This document shows positions 27,900-38,714 of a stretch of 64,000 bases of DNA, one piece after another. Where the stretch lies: the NCBI GenBank assembly GCA_902559035.1, contig CACEGG010000007.1:1-64000 (forward strand), read 5' to 3'. The number at the start of each line of letters is the position of its first letter. The first letter of the stretch is position 1. The translations under genes were made by a program, and so were the position numbers. Source of the DNA: an uncultured Bacteroidota bacterium. Lineage in GTDB: Bacteria > Bacteroidota > Bacteroidia > Flavobacteriales > Flavobacteriaceae. The notes under the pieces were generated by a model that saw only the letters and a program-made list of their open reading frames with translations, ran no database searches and had not been told where the DNA came from.

Positions 27900-29284
27900 T
27901 ATTTTTTATCTCTTAATTTTTTATAATTATCACCAGAACTTTTTAAAATTGTTTTTACCTCAGCTTGAGCAATTACAGGAAATGTTCTAGAGTAAAGTAG
28001 AAACAGTACAAAGAAAAATCCAATAGTTCCAACAAAAATACCAATATCTACAAATGTTGGAGAGAACATTGTCCATGATGATGGTAAATAGTCTCTGTGG
28101 AGTGATGTAACAATAATTACAAATCTTTCAAACCACATACCAATATTTACAACAATTGAAATGAAGAAAGAAAAAAGAATACTTGTTCTTAATTTCTTAA
28201 ACCACATTAATTGAGGAGAAAAAACGTTGCAAGTCATCATAGACCAATAAGCCCACCAATAAGGACCAGTCGCTCTATTTAAAAATGCATATTGCTCGTA
28301 CTCAACACCTGAATACCATGCTATGAAAAGTTCAGTTATATATGCTGTCCCAACAATTGAACCAGTAATCATTATTACAATATTCATTAGTTCAATGTGT
28401 TGGATTGTTATATAATTTTCAAGGTTAGAAACCTTTCTCATGATTATAAGTAATGTATTTACCATTGCAAATCCTGAAAAGATTGCTCCTGCGACGAAAT
28501 AAGGAGGAAAAATGGTAGTGTGCCAACCTGGAATTACAGATGTTGCAAAGTCAAAGGATACTATGGTATGAACTGATAGTACCAAAGGTGTAGCTAAACC
28601 AGCAAGAACTAAGGATACTTCTTCAAATCTCTGCCAATCTTTTGCTCTTCCTGTCCATCCAAAACTAACTAGGCTATAAATCTTTTTTTGAAATGGTTTT
28701 ACAGCTCTATCTCTTATCATAGCAAAATCAGGTAAAAGACCTGTCCACCAAAAGACAAGTGATACCGATAAATATGTAGATATCGCAAAAACATCCCACA
28801 ATAATGGTGAATTGAAGTTAACCCATAAAGAGCCATAAGCATTGGGGATTGGAAGAACCCAATAAGCTAACCATGGACGCCCCATGTGAATAATTGGGAA
28901 TAAACCAGCTTGAATAACGGAAAATATAGTCATTGCTTCGGCAGATCTATTAATTGCCATTCTCCATTTTTGTCTAAAAAGTAATAAAACTGCTGAGATT
29001 AAAGTCCCCGCATGTCCGATTCCAATCCACCAAACAAAGTTGGTAATATCCCAAGCCCAGCCTACAGTTTTATTAAGTCCCCATACACCAATTCCTGTAG
29101 AAATTGTATAAATCATACATCCTAGACCCCAAAGAAAAGCTACTAATGCAATGGAAAATACAATCCACCACTGCTTGTTTGCTTTACCTTCAATAGCAGC
29201 GGCAATATCAACAGACACGTCATGGTATGACTTGTTACCAGTTACTAAAGGTTTTCTTATAGGCGCTTCGTAATGAGATGACAT
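27899..29284 (-). CDS. actC: Alternative complex III subunit ActC (NrfD/PsrC-like)
   Basis: This 461-residue polytopic protein has about ten membrane helices. Segments such as WWIGIGHAGTLISAVLLL and PLVLSVHTIVSFDFA are typical of NrfD-like quinol-site subunits. It should form the quinol oxidation site facing ActB. It lies 11 bases downstream of actB. Confidence 0.95.
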   Translation of the reverse strand: MSSHYEAPIRKPLVTGNKSYHDVSVDIAAAIEGKANKQWWIVFSIALVAFLWGLGCMIYTISTGIGVWGLNKTVGWAWDITNFVWWIGIGHAGTLISAVLLLFRQKWRMAINRSAEAMTIFSVIQAGLFPIIHMGRPWLAYWVLPIPNAYGSLWVNFNSPLLWDVFAISTYLSVSLVFWWTGLLPDFAMIRDRAVKPFQKKIYSLVSFGWTGRAKDWQRFEEVSLVLAGLATPLVLSVHTIVSFDFATSVIPGWHTTIFPPYFVAGAIFSGFAMVNTLLIIMRKVSNLENYITIQHIELMNIVIMITGSIVGTAYITELFIAWYSGVEYEQYAFLNRATGPYWWAYWSMMTCNVFSPQLMWFKKLRTSILFSFFISIVVNIGMWFERFVIIVTSLHRDYLPSSWTMFSPTFVDIGIFVGTIGFFFVLFLLYSRTFPVIAQAEVKTILKSSGDNYKKLRDKK

Positions 29285-29295
29285 ATATTATCTTT

Positions 29296-32200
29296 TTACG
29301 TATTTCTTACTTTAACTTGGTACATAACATTCGGTTTTGTACCTACACTCTCTAAAAGATGATACATTCTTTCATCTTTTTTCAACTTTAAAACTTCACT
29401 TTCTTCATCATTAATATCTCCAAATACCATGGCTCCAGTATCACATGCATTTGAGCATGCACAATTCCAGTCTTCATCTTTAACTTCACGACCCTCTAAC
29501 TTGGCATCTAGTATAGTTTTTTGTGTCATTTGTATACACATTGAGCATTTCTCCATAACTCCTCTGGATCTTACAACTACATCTGGATTTAAAACCATCT
29601 TACCTAAGTCATCATTCATATTGAAATCAAACTCATTATTATTGTTATATAAGAACCAGTTGAATCTTCTTACTTTATATGGGCAATTATTAGCACAATA
29701 TCTTGTTCCAACACATCTATTATATGCCATATGATTTTGCCCTTGTCTTCCATGTGAAGTAGCTGCAACCGGACAAACGGTTTCACAAGGAGCATGGTTA
29801 CAATGTTGACACATTACAGGTTGAAAAGCAACCTGAGGATTTTCTGATGGATCCTCCATCTGACCAAATACTGAGAGAGAATCTCCTAAACCACTGATGT
29901 TATCTTTAGTAATGTTATCTCCAGAGAAAGTTTCTGCTGAAGAATAATATCTATCTATTCTTAGCCAGTGCATATCTCTTGATTTTCTAACTTCTGATTT
30001 ACCAACGACGGGAACATTATTTTCTGCGTGACAAGCAATTACGCAAGCACCACAACCAGTACAAGTGTTCAAATCAATCGATAAATTAAAGTGATGACCG
30101 ACAGATCTGTCAAATTCATCCCAAATATCAACATCTGGAGAGGTTACAGGTGTTTCGATATGATTTAAAGAAACCTGTGTCATATAATTCCACTCAGAAG
30201 ATTTTTTTGTATTAAAAATTTCTAATGTTGTCTCTTTAATTATATCCCCTCTACCCATGAGTGTATTATGAAGCTGAACACAAGCAAACTCATGGTTTTC
30301 GTCTACTGCCTGGATTGATACTTTTTGGGTATTATTAAATTTTTCATAAAACTCAAATCCATTTACCCCAGTTTGTAATTCTGTTTTAACACCGCTAGTT
30401 CTACCATAACCAAATGATAGGCCTACAGAGCCTTTTGCTTGGCCTGGTTGTATTAATACTGGGATTTTAATGGTTTTTCCGTTAAGAGAAACATTTGCAT
30501 AATTACTATCAAGAGCACCATTTGAATCATTGCTATTTCTGAGACCCAAATCCTTTGCATCAGATTTAGAAACTGTAAGATAGTTGTCCCAAGAAACTCT
30601 TGAAATTGGGTCTGGCATTTCCTGAAGCCATGGGTTATTGGCTTGCTGGCCGTCTCCCATCGAGGTTTTAGGATAAAGTGTTAATTCATAATCATTGGCG
30701 CCAGAAGAAAGTAAATTTTTTACATTCTTTGATAAATCCTTGTTGATATAAATAAGGCTTTTTCTAGATTTCTTATTTAAATAAATACCATCATGAAGTG
30801 CTTGATTCCATGAAGAACCATTAAGAATGGAAATATTCCAATTACTTTTTAGTTCATCGTAAAATGAATTTGTTGAACCAAGCCATTTCAATAAGACATC
30901 TTGAAACTGCAATGTATCAAAAAGGGGTTTAATTGTTGGTTGAACTAAACTGTAATTTCCTGATTTAATCTCAACATCACCCCAAGATTCCAAATAATGA
31001 GGAGTAGCAGCAACCCATTTTGAAAGCTTAGCTGTTTCATTATTGTTCATTGAGAAAGAAACAGTAAAGTCGATTGACTCTAATGCCTTATTTAAAATTT
31101 TATTTTCAGAGAATGTATATGACGGGTTAACTCCGGCCATAATTATACCATCAATTTTATTATTTGACAGCTCATTAATGAAATTAGCAACTTTGTTATC
31201 ATCCCCTTGTCTTGTATAATTAAGTTTTTTAGTATTTAATACTTTACTTTTAATCAGTTGGTTGATTCTAAGTGCAATAATCTGAGCATTTACATCATCC
31301 AAACCAGTAATAAATACACCAGAACTACCTGCAGCGATTAAACTATCTGAGATTGTTTTAAGATTTGAGTCAAGTTTATCCTCTAGAGTTACTCCAGTAT
31401 TTTCGCCTGAAATATTCTCATAAATCTTAAGCAATGCCTTAATTTGTAATGAGGGTTTCAACGGTAAACGTACGTCTGCATTGGCTCCAGAAAGAGACAT
31501 ATTAGCCTCGATTTGATAATGTTTAGACATTTTACCATTTTTTGGAACTCTATTTTTAGCATATCCTTTCGAGAAACCACCACCTTGCCAATCACCAAGA
31601 AAATCTCCAGAAACTGAAACTATTACACTTGCTTTTTCGAAATCATAAGTAGGAAGAGCTCTAACTCCATAGCTAACTTCAAATGCATCCAAAGCTTTTG
31701 AATCAGAGATAGCATCATAAATTATATGTTCAATATTTGGGTACTTCTTAGTAAACTTTTTTATTATTAATTCGGTAGATGGACTAGCAAAAGTTTGAGT
31801 TAATAAAACAATTTTCTTGTTAGACGCTTTCATTGCATCTAGCTGAGCTCTAACATTTAAATTAAACTGATCCCATGAAACGTCTTGCCCATCCATTGTA
31901 GGTCCTTGTAACCTTGAGCTATCGTACATAGACAACACTGAGGCTTGAACTCTAGCATTAGGTGTATTATCATTAGACTCCTTATTTAATTCAATTTTTA
32001 TAGGCCTACCTTCTCTGGTTTTTACAAGGACGTTTGCAAAATCAAATCCGTCTGAAATAGATGTTGCGTAGAAATTAGAAATTCCTGGAATTATTTGTTC
32101 AGGCTGTACAACGTAAGGGATTGATCTATTTACAGGACCCTCACAACTAGCCAAAGTAGCTGCGGCAGTAGTAAAACCTAAATACTTAAGGAAATCTCTT

Positions 32201-32355
32201 CTATTTGTAGAAGAATCTTCTAAGCTATTTTCACTATTTTGAAAAGCATCAGCAGGTAATTCATTAACGAACTCATTATTTTTAAGGTCGTTAACAATAG
32301 GGTTATCAGAAGATAACTCCAATTCGCTTTTCCAATATTTCTTATGGTTTCCCAT
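29296..32355 (-). CDS. actB: Alternative complex III subunit ActB (fused molybdopterin-oxidoreductase-like and iron-sulfur protein)
   Basis: This 1019-residue protein has a Tat-like motif near residue 52 (NRRDFLKYLG, then LASCEG). A molybdopterin-oxidoreductase-like domain occupies about 70-740; in this family it carries no molybdenum. The C-terminal domain binds Fe-S clusters through four Cys groups: CTGCGACVIACH, CQHCNHAPCETVCP, CVGTRYCANNCP and CSMC with CACSNAC. It carries electrons from quinol to the cytochrome subunits. It is the second gene of the operon, 18 bases after actA. Confidence 0.96.
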   Translation of the reverse strand: MGNHKKYWKSELELSSDNPIVNDLKNNEFVNELPADAFQNSENSLEDSSTNRRDFLKYLGFTTAAATLASCEGPVNRSIPYVVQPEQIIPGISNFYATSISDGFDFANVLVKTREGRPIKIELNKESNDNTPNARVQASVLSMYDSSRLQGPTMDGQDVSWDQFNLNVRAQLDAMKASNKKIVLLTQTFASPSTELIIKKFTKKYPNIEHIIYDAISDSKALDAFEVSYGVRALPTYDFEKASVIVSVSGDFLGDWQGGGFSKGYAKNRVPKNGKMSKHYQIEANMSLSGANADVRLPLKPSLQIKALLKIYENISGENTGVTLEDKLDSNLKTISDSLIAAGSSGVFITGLDDVNAQIIALRINQLIKSKVLNTKKLNYTRQGDDNKVANFINELSNNKIDGIIMAGVNPSYTFSENKILNKALESIDFTVSFSMNNNETAKLSKWVAATPHYLESWGDVEIKSGNYSLVQPTIKPLFDTLQFQDVLLKWLGSTNSFYDELKSNWNISILNGSSWNQALHDGIYLNKKSRKSLIYINKDLSKNVKNLLSSGANDYELTLYPKTSMGDGQQANNPWLQEMPDPISRVSWDNYLTVSKSDAKDLGLRNSNDSNGALDSNYANVSLNGKTIKIPVLIQPGQAKGSVGLSFGYGRTSGVKTELQTGVNGFEFYEKFNNTQKVSIQAVDENHEFACVQLHNTLMGRGDIIKETTLEIFNTKKSSEWNYMTQVSLNHIETPVTSPDVDIWDEFDRSVGHHFNLSIDLNTCTGCGACVIACHAENNVPVVGKSEVRKSRDMHWLRIDRYYSSAETFSGDNITKDNISGLGDSLSVFGQMEDPSENPQVAFQPVMCQHCNHAPCETVCPVAATSHGRQGQNHMAYNRCVGTRYCANNCPYKVRRFNWFLYNNNNEFDFNMNDDLGKMVLNPDVVVRSRGVMEKCSMCIQMTQKTILDAKLEGREVKDEDWNCACSNACDTGAMVFGDINDEESEVLKLKKDERMYHLLESVGTKPNVMYQVKVRNT

Positions 32356-32373
32356 TCCTAATAATTGTTTTTT

Positions 32374-33726
32374 TTAATAATGACATTTACCACACTCTAG
32401 TCCGCCCATTTGAGCTATAGAAAGCTCTTCAACTCCATATTTTTTAGAAAGCTCTTCGTGAACTTTGGTGTAATATTCGTTATCCTTTACTTTTATATTC
32501 GATTCTCTGTGACAATCAATACACCAACCCATAGTTAGTGAAGAATATTGATACAGTATTTCCATTTCTTCAACAGGTCCATGACACTTTTGACAATCAA
32601 CTCCGGCTACTGATACATGCTGAGAGTGATTAAAATATACAAAGTCTGGAAGATTGTGTATTCTTACCCATTTAACTGGTTCTGTTTCTCCAGTGTAAGA
32701 TTGTGTTTCTTCATCCCATCCAACAGCTTTATATAATTTTTTTATTTCGTTAGTATAAAAATCTTTAGTGTATCCTTTTTCTAAATCTTCTTCACCATTG
32801 TATTCAGCTATATTTTCGTGACAATTCATACATACATTCAAAGAGGGTATTCCAGAGTGTTTTGAAACTCTTGCAGATGAGTGACAGTATTGACACTCAA
32901 TTTGATTTGCTCCTGAGTGAATCTTATGTGAATAGTGGATTGGCTGCACCGGCATATAACCTTGATCAACACCAATTTGCATCATGTATCCATAAGCAAA
33001 ATAAGCGCTTGAAAGTAGAAGTAGAATAACAGAAGTAAATATTAAAAATTGGTTTTTAATAAATGCTCTCCAGATAGAAAAAGATTGAGATTCTTTAACT
33101 TGAGCTTTTATACCATTTTTTTCAGCTATATTTCTAAGGGTTTTAGTTACTAGATAAAGGGTAACAATCAATACCGTTAAAACAACAACAAGCAATCCTA
33201 AAACAATGTCATTAGTGATCGATGAACTATCTGAAGATCCTGAGGCGGTTGCAACTGTGGCAGTTGCAGCAACAGGTTCAGGAACATAATCTGTGTAAGC
33301 TAAAATATTATCAATATCCTCATTAGATAATTGAGGAAATGCGTTCATAGCAACCTTGTTGTATTCTTCATAAATAGCAACTGCTTGCTCATCTCCAGAC
33401 TTAATCAATGCCGCGCTATTTTTAATCCATGAGTATAGCCACTCTTTCTCATACTTTGCAGAAACTCCTTTTAATGCTGGGCCTATCAATTTCTTGTTGA
33501 GCTTATGGCATGCTGCACAATTTGCATTATACAAGGATTTTCCCTTGGCAATATCAGGCTCTTGGGCTGAAATATTAAAAGTAAATAATAATGCGAAAAA
33601 TAAATTAAGCGCGAGGGGTGATACAAAGCTTTTTAGTAGTCTTGAAAACAGTTTCGATAAAGTTGTTATTCTTACGACTGACAATTGTTTAAATTGTATC
33701 AAAATTAGGGCACAAAAATACAACAC
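32374..33726 (-). CDS. actA: Alternative complex III subunit ActA (multiheme cytochrome c)
   Basis: Six CxxCH heme motifs are present: CAACH in an N-terminal monoheme domain, then CQYCH, CMNCH, CQKCH, CIDCH and CGKCH in the C-terminal pentaheme part. A membrane helix near residues 175-197 and another near 225-250 lie between. The N-terminal monoheme domain appears fused to the classical pentaheme ActA. The frame can open at GTG 33726, but the signal peptide (LALNLFFALLFTFNISAQ) would be better placed from TTG 33684, and a promoter element overlaps the first start. The true start is therefore uncertain. It is the first gene of the eight-gene respiratory operon. Confidence 0.92.
   Translation of the reverse strand: MLYFCALILIQFKQLSVVRITTLSKLFSRLLKSFVSPLALNLFFALLFTFNISAQEPDIAKGKSLYNANCAACHKLNKKLIGPALKGVSAKYEKEWLYSWIKNSAALIKSGDEQAVAIYEEYNKVAMNAFPQLSNEDIDNILAYTDYVPEPVAATATVATASGSSDSSSITNDIVLGLLVVVLTVLIVTLYLVTKTLRNIAEKNGIKAQVKESQSFSIWRAFIKNQFLIFTSVILLLLSSAYFAYGYMMQIGVDQGYMPVQPIHYSHKIHSGANQIECQYCHSSARVSKHSGIPSLNVCMNCHENIAEYNGEEDLEKGYTKDFYTNEIKKLYKAVGWDEETQSYTGETEPVKWVRIHNLPDFVYFNHSQHVSVAGVDCQKCHGPVEEMEILYQYSSLTMGWCIDCHRESNIKVKDNEYYTKVHEELSKKYGVEELSIAQMGGLECGKCHY
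33713..33720 (-). promoter_or_regulatory. Candidate -7 element for the act-cta operon
   Basis: TATTTTTG on the minus strand fits TAnnTTTG. If used, transcription would begin near 33708, which excludes the GTG 33726 start of actA and favours TTG 33684. There is no good TTTG at 19 bases upstream, so support is moderate to weak. Confidence 0.35.
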
Positions 33727-33834
33727 AAACGTGATATTTTAAACCTTAGTTCTGTCTAATTTTTAATTTATAATCATTCTAAATAATTGTTTTTAAAAAC
33801 CCCCAAAAATGTTCCTTTTTAAAGTTCAAAAAAC

Positions 33835-33842
33835 TATATTTG
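33835..33842 (+). promoter_or_regulatory. Candidate -7 element immediately before the SPOR gene
   Basis: TATATTTG ends four bases before ATG 33847. A transcript from it would start at or next to the start codon and be nearly leaderless. The same arrangement precedes panD. Confidence 0.35.
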
Positions 33843-33846
33843 TTTT

Positions 33847-34218
33847 ATGAAAAAAATACTCTTTTTTTTCCTTTTTAGTATGGCAATGGTGTTTAAAACA
33901 TCTGCTCAAAACGACTCGATTATTATAAATCAAGATTCAAAACTTTTAAAAGTACTTGAGTTAAAAAAAATTGTTAATCAAGAAGCATTTACCTCAGGGC
34001 AGTATACTGTTCAAATTTTTAGCGGAAACTTTAAAGACTACCAGGATTTATTAAATTTAATTAATGAAGAAAAAGAATTTGAGGAAGTCTTTTTTAGTTT
34101 TGAAACGCCTTATTACAAGATAAGAGTTGGAAAATATGTTTCTAAAATTAAAGCTATAAAAGAATTAAAAAAAATTAAGAAAAAATATCCTTCTGCATTT
34201 ATATTGCAACCAAATTAA
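33847..34218 (+). CDS. Small exported SPOR-domain protein
   Basis: This 123-residue protein has a signal peptide (MKKILFFFLFSMAMVFKTSAQ) and then a SPOR-like fold at about residues 50-123 (YTVQIFSGNFKDYQD, PYYKIRVGKYVSK). SPOR domains bind glycan strands of peptidoglycan that lack stem peptides, so a periplasmic cell-wall role is likely. Partners are not visible. It ends directly against the end of convergent infB with no space for a terminator. Confidence 0.8.
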   Translation: MKKILFFFLFSMAMVFKTSAQNDSIIINQDSKLLKVLELKKIVNQEAFTSGQYTVQIFSGNFKDYQDLLNLINEEKEFEEVFFSFETPYYKIRVGKYVSKIKAIKELKKIKKKYPSAFILQPN

Positions 34219-36795
34219 TTACTTGATTTTCTTCTTAATTTCAACCTCAGAATAAGCCTCAATAACGTCTCCAATCTTAATGTCATTGTAGTTTTTAATT
34301 TGTATACCACAATCATATCCTTTAGACACCTCTTTTGCGTCATCCTTAAACCTTTTTAATGAAGCTAAAGTTCCCGATGTTACAACAACGCCTTCTCGTA
34401 TAATTCTAATATTTGAGTTTCTGAAAATTTTGCCACTTGTTACCATACATCCAGCAATGGTTCCAACTTTAGAAATCTTGAAGGTTTCTCTAATTTCAGC
34501 ATTTCCAGTAATCTCCTCTTTAAACTTTGGAGCTAGCATCCCATCCATGGCGTCTTTTAGATCGTTTATTGCATCATAAATAATGGAATAATTTCTGATA
34601 TCTATCTCTTCTTTATCAGCAATTTGTCTTGCATTTCCAGTTGGCCTTACGTTAAATCCTATAATAATAGCATCAGAAGCAGAAGCTAGTAATACATCCG
34701 ATTCAGTGATCGCTCCAACAGCCTTGTGAATAATATTGATTAATATTTCGTCAGTAGATAATTTTTGAAAAGAATCAGTTAAAGCTTCAACCGAACCATC
34801 AACATCACCTTTAAGTATAATATTTAACTCTTTAAATTCTCCAATTGCAATTCTTCTTCCTATTTCATCTAAAGTTATGTGTTTTTGAGTTCTTACAGAT
34901 TGTTCTCTAACCAATTGTGTTCTTTTAACAGCAATTTGTTTTGCCTCTTTTTCATCACCAAAAACATTAAATTTATCTCCAGCTTGTGGAGCACCGTCTA
35001 AACCTAGTATAGAAACTGGTGTCGAAGGACCAGCCTCATTAACTGATTTCCCTCTCTCATCCTGCATTGCTTTTACTTTACCGGAATGTTGGCCAGCAAG
35101 TAGATAATCTCCTATTTTTAAAGTTCCAGATTGAACTAAAATTGTAGAAATATAACCTTTTCCTTTATCAAGATAAGCCTCAACGACAGAACCGATTGCA
35201 GATTTATTTGGATTAGCTTTTAATTCTAAAAATTCAGCTTCTAACAACACTTTCTCAAGCAATTCGTTAACACCTGTTCCTTTTAAAGCTGAAACATCTT
35301 GTGATTGAATTTTTCCACCCCATTCTTCAACTAATAAATTCATTGAAGAAAGTTTTTCTTTTATTTTATCAGGATTTGAATTAGGTCTATCGATTTTATT
35401 GATTGCAAAAATGATTGGTACACCAGCAGCTTGAGCATGACTTATAGCTTCTTTTGTTTGTGGCATCACATCATCGTCAGCTGCAATTACAATAATAACT
35501 AAATCCGTTATTTGAGTTCCCCTCGCTCTCATTGCAGTAAAAGCTTCGTGACCTGGTGTATCTAAAAATGTAATGTTTTGACCACTTTTTAATTCAACAT
35601 TATAAGCTCCTATGTGTTGAGTGATTCCTCCTGATTCTCCAGCAATAACATTTTCTTCTCTAATGTAATCCAGAAGGGAAGTTTTACCATGATCTACATG
35701 ACCCATAACAGTTACAATTGGAGCTCTAGGCAATAAATCTTCAGGTTTGTCTTCCTCCTCTTTAATAGAATCTTCAATATCAGCAGTCACAAATTCAACT
35801 TCATAACCAAACTCATCAGCAACAATGGTTAGTGTTTCAGCATCTAACCTTTGATTCATAGTTACCATTATGCCTAACGACATACAGGCAGAAATAATAT
35901 CGGTAGACGTTATTTCCATCATGGTTGCAACTTCTCCTACAGTGATAAATTCAGTTACCTTAATAGTTTTCTTTTCAGCTTCATTTTGAGCAATATCTTC
36001 CTCAGATTTTAATTTGTGGGAGTCTCTTTTTTCTTTACGATACTTAGCTCCTTTTGATGATTTACCTTGTAATTTTTCTAAAGTCTCTCTAATTTGTTTT
36101 TGAACCTCCTCCTCACTAGGCTCATTTGAAACTACCTTAGCTTTTGAAGTTTTATTGAAGTTCTTTTTATTTTGATTAGTTGGTTTTACCGGATCTTTAC
36201 TAATTCTTATTCTTTTTCTTTTTGAACCGGAAGATTGCTTGCTGGCACTTGGTTTTGGCTTTTCAAATTTTCCTAAATCAATTTTATCACCAACAGTTTT
36301 TAAACCACTTAATTTTTTATACTTAGTTTCAATATTTGTACTGTCTTTAGGTTTATCGTCGGAACTATCTTGAATAGTTTTCTCTGGTTCAGTATGTTTT
36401 GATAAATCTTCTTTAGGCTTTGGTTCAGATTTTGGCTTTGGTTTGTTTAAACTATCTAAGTCAATCTTACCTAAATGTACTGGTTTTTTTATTTCAGCTC
36501 TTTCAATAAATGAAGCTTTTTTCTTTTGTTTTTCCTCAATCTCTTTTTCAATTTTGAGCCTTAACTCTTCCTTTTCTTTTCTCTTTTCCTCACTCAAGTC
36601 GTGAGACTCAACTTTACTAGATTTATCAGAGCTAAACTCATTTAAAAATAAATCGTACTGTTCTGATGAAATTTTTGTCGTTGGCCTCGCGTCTATCTCA
36701 TGACCGTTTGCAGACAAAAACTCAACAGCTCTATCTAGAGAAATATTAAATTCTCTCAGTACTTTGTTTAATCTTGTTAATTTAGTTTCACTCAT
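34219..36795 (-). CDS. infB: Translation initiation factor IF-2
   Basis: This 858-residue GTPase delivers initiator tRNA to the 30S subunit. An N-terminal IF2_N domain ([19 protein letters not shown]) is followed by a long Lys/Glu/Pro-rich linker (about 60-275) and a second IF2_N-like segment ([13 protein letters not shown]). The G domain has G1 [10 protein letters not shown] (about residue 364), G3 DTPGHEAF and G4 NKID. Domains 2-4 complete the protein. It is the last gene of rimP-nusA-infB, 14 bases after nusA, the conserved bacterial order. Confidence 0.98.
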   Translation of the reverse strand: MSETKLTRLNKVLREFNISLDRAVEFLSANGHEIDARPTTKISSEQYDLFLNEFSSDKSSKVESHDLSEEKRKEKEELRLKIEKEIEEKQKKKASFIERAEIKKPVHLGKIDLDSLNKPKPKSEPKPKEDLSKHTEPEKTIQDSSDDKPKDSTNIETKYKKLSGLKTVGDKIDLGKFEKPKPSASKQSSGSKRKRIRISKDPVKPTNQNKKNFNKTSKAKVVSNEPSEEEVQKQIRETLEKLQGKSSKGAKYRKEKRDSHKLKSEEDIAQNEAEKKTIKVTEFITVGEVATMMEITSTDIISACMSLGIMVTMNQRLDAETLTIVADEFGYEVEFVTADIEDSIKEEEDKPEDLLPRAPIVTVMGHVDHGKTSLLDYIREENVIAGESGGITQHIGAYNVELKSGQNITFLDTPGHEAFTAMRARGTQITDLVIIVIAADDDVMPQTKEAISHAQAAGVPIIFAINKIDRPNSNPDKIKEKLSSMNLLVEEWGGKIQSQDVSALKGTGVNELLEKVLLEAEFLELKANPNKSAIGSVVEAYLDKGKGYISTILVQSGTLKIGDYLLAGQHSGKVKAMQDERGKSVNEAGPSTPVSILGLDGAPQAGDKFNVFGDEKEAKQIAVKRTQLVREQSVRTQKHITLDEIGRRIAIGEFKELNIILKGDVDGSVEALTDSFQKLSTDEILINIIHKAVGAITESDVLLASASDAIIIGFNVRPTGNARQIADKEEIDIRNYSIIYDAINDLKDAMDGMLAPKFKEEITGNAEIRETFKISKVGTIAGCMVTSGKIFRNSNIRIIREGVVVTSGTLASLKRFKDDAKEVSKGYDCGIQIKNYNDIKIGDVIEAYSEVEIKKKIK

Positions 36796-36809
36796 ATTTA
36801 AATATAATA

Positions 36810-38042
36810 TTATTCAGAAAATTCTGCATTTAATACATTTCTGACCTCAATAATTGTTTCTTCCTCTAAATCTGTTCTTTTAATTAAATCTTCAACATCT
36901 TGTTCAAGTACACTTTTAGCTGTATCAAGTCCAGCTTTTTTAAATTCTTCTAGGACCCAACCTTCGATTTCGTCAGAAAACTCTGTAAGCTCGACATCTT
37001 CCTCAGCACCTTCTCTATAAACATCAATCTCATAACCAGTTAATTGACCAGCTAATCTTATGTTGTGTCCCCCTCTTCCAATTGCTTTAGAAACTTGCTC
37101 AGGATCCATAAAAGCCTCAACTGTTTTATTTTCTTCATCAATTTTTAAAGACGATATTTTTGCAGGACTTAGCGCCCTTGTTATCAGTAACTGAGTATTA
37201 TTTGTAAAATTAATAACATCTATATTCTCGTTTCCTAACTCTCTTACTATTCCATGAATTCTGGATCCTTTCATTCCAACACATGCTCCTACAGGATCAA
37301 TTCTGTCATCATAAGAATCTACTGCAACTTTAGCTTTTTCACCAGGTATTCTGACAACTTTTTTAACGGAAATTAATCCGTCGAAAACCTCTGGTATATC
37401 TTGTTCAAATAATTTTTCTAAAAATTTCGGAGAGGTTCTTGAAAAAATAATTGAGGGCTTGTTTCCTTTTAGCTCAACTGATTCAATCACTCCTCTTACA
37501 GAATCTCCTTTTCTGTAAAAGTCAGAGGGTATTTGACGATCTTTTGGCATAATAAGTTCGTTTCCATCATCATCGAGTAATATGACAACATTGTGTCTTA
37601 TGTGATGAACTTCTGCGGTATAAATTTCTCCAATTAAATCAATGAATTGTTTATAAATTATTCCATTATCATGTTCATGAATTCTAGAAACAAGGTTTTG
37701 TCTTAATGAAAGCACTGTTCTTCTACCAAGATCAACTAATTTAACTTCTTCAGAAACATCTTCTCCAACCTCAAAATCAGGCTCAATTTTTCTTGCTTCT
37801 GTGAGAGATATTTCTTGATTATCATCTTCAACAGCCCCATCTTCAACAACAATTCTGTTTCTCCAAATTTCCAAATCTCCTTTATCAGGATTAATAATAA
37901 TATCAAAATTATCATCGTCTCCATATTTTCTTTTTAAAGTGTTTCTAAAAACTTCTTCAAGAATTGACATGAGTGTTACTCTGTCAATAAATTTTTCGTC
38001 TTTAAATTCTGAAAACGATTCGATTAAAGATAAATTTTCCAT
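36810..38042 (-). CDS. nusA: Transcription termination/antitermination factor NusA
   Basis: This 410-residue protein has an N-terminal RNA polymerase-binding domain (about 1-130), an S1 domain (about 135-200) and two KH domains (about 200-345). The KH loops are seen in [18 protein letters not shown] and [15 protein letters not shown] short C-terminal helical tail follows ([15 protein letters not shown]). It binds RNA polymerase and nascent RNA to modulate pausing. It is two bases after rimP. Confidence 0.98.
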   Translation of the reverse strand: MENLSLIESFSEFKDEKFIDRVTLMSILEEVFRNTLKRKYGDDDNFDIIINPDKGDLEIWRNRIVVEDGAVEDDNQEISLTEARKIEPDFEVGEDVSEEVKLVDLGRRTVLSLRQNLVSRIHEHDNGIIYKQFIDLIGEIYTAEVHHIRHNVVILLDDDGNELIMPKDRQIPSDFYRKGDSVRGVIESVELKGNKPSIIFSRTSPKFLEKLFEQDIPEVFDGLISVKKVVRIPGEKAKVAVDSYDDRIDPVGACVGMKGSRIHGIVRELGNENIDVINFTNNTQLLITRALSPAKISSLKIDEENKTVEAFMDPEQVSKAIGRGGHNIRLAGQLTGYEIDVYREGAEEDVELTEFSDEIEGWVLEEFKKAGLDTAKSVLEQDVEDLIKRTDLEEETIIEVRNVLNAEFSE

Positions 38043-38044
38043 AA

Positions 38045-38512
38045 TTATAATTTATTAAATTCTACTATTAAGTTCGCTTTTTCTATCTGATCAAAAGCAA
38101 TTAATTTATTTTTTACTACTGTTATTTTTCCTTTACCAACAGGTTTGGGTTCTCTTGAAGACCACTCCAAAGTAATATCTTCTTCCCCAACATTAACGAG
38201 ATTGCCAACATAATCAGCACCTGCTTTAGATTTTACTTTCATTTTTCTTTTAAAGTTTTTCAAGAACTGACGATGTGTTTTTAATGGAGCTAATAATCCT
38301 GCTGAACTTACGTTTAAATTGTAATCATCAAGCTCAGACTCAAAATGATTTTTAATATGCTTCGAAAGCGCAATACAATCACTTATTTTTACTCCTTTAT
38401 CTCCGTCAATTTTAATGTCGATTTTAAAAGCTTCCATAGAAAAATCAACTAAAAAAAGTGATTTGTTTTCTTTAAAAAACTCTTCAAATAAACTCTCTAA
38501 TATCTCCTTCAA
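38045..38512 (-). CDS. rimP: Ribosome maturation factor RimP
   Basis: RimP assists late 30S assembly. The family core IKIDGDKGVKISDCIALSKHI and the LNVSSAGLLAPL segment are clear. The frame can begin at GTG 38542 (MSPSLLNIFD), but that codon is inside a GC-rich hairpin. TTG 38512 gives MKEILESLFEEFFKENKSLFLVDFS, close to the usual N-terminus, so I chose it. At 155 residues the length is normal. It heads rimP-nusA-infB and lies downstream of tRNA-Gln on the same strand. Confidence 0.9.
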   Translation of the reverse strand: MKEILESLFEEFFKENKSLFLVDFSMEAFKIDIKIDGDKGVKISDCIALSKHIKNHFESELDDYNLNVSSAGLLAPLKTHRQFLKNFKRKMKVKSKAGADYVGNLVNVGEEDITLEWSSREPKPVGKGKITVVKNKLIAFDQIEKANLIVEFNKL

Positions 38513-38531
38513 ATCAAATATATTTAATAAA

Positions 38532-38553
38532 GAAGGGGACACTGTCCCCCTTC
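38532..38553 (-). terminator. GC-rich hairpin between tRNA-Gln and rimP (terminator or leader structure)
   Basis: Read on the minus strand, GAAGGGGGAC-AGT-GTCCCCTTC forms a nine-pair stem with one bulged G and a three-base loop, followed by TTTATTAAATATATTT. It is the most G+C-rich patch in this intergenic region. It could partly terminate the tRNA transcript or act as a leader structure of the rimP operon. The U-run is interrupted, so the role is open. Confidence 0.5.
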
Positions 38554-38629
38554 AAATTTTCAATAATGCTGTGCAAATATACTAAATTCTATAACAAACG
38601 AGAATTTAATAAAACACTATCAATTAAAG

Positions 38630-38702
38630 TTGGCCTACTAGGGCTCGAACCTAGACTCTTCTGGACCAAAACCAGACGTGTTGCCAGTTACACCATAGGC
38701 CA
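38630..38702 (-). tRNA. tRNA-Gln (anticodon TTG)
   Basis: The minus strand folds as a complete cloverleaf. The acceptor TGGCCTA pairs with TAGGCCA. The anticodon stem TCTGG/CCAGA encloses loop TTTTGGT with anticodon TTG, and the T-arm is CTAGG-TTCGAGC-CCTAG. CCA is not encoded. It lies 118 bases upstream of the rimP start and has a well-formed promoter. Confidence 0.95.
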
Positions 38703-38714
38703 TTTAATGAACGG

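Noticed and set aside
29296-32355. ActB as a true molybdenum enzyme
   Set aside because: Gene order and fusion to the Fe-S domain identify alternative complex III, whose molybdopterin-like domain is known to lack the cofactor.
38532-38553. The hairpin as a plus-strand terminator
   Set aside because: No plus-strand gene lies upstream and the plus-strand flank is not T-rich directly after the stem.
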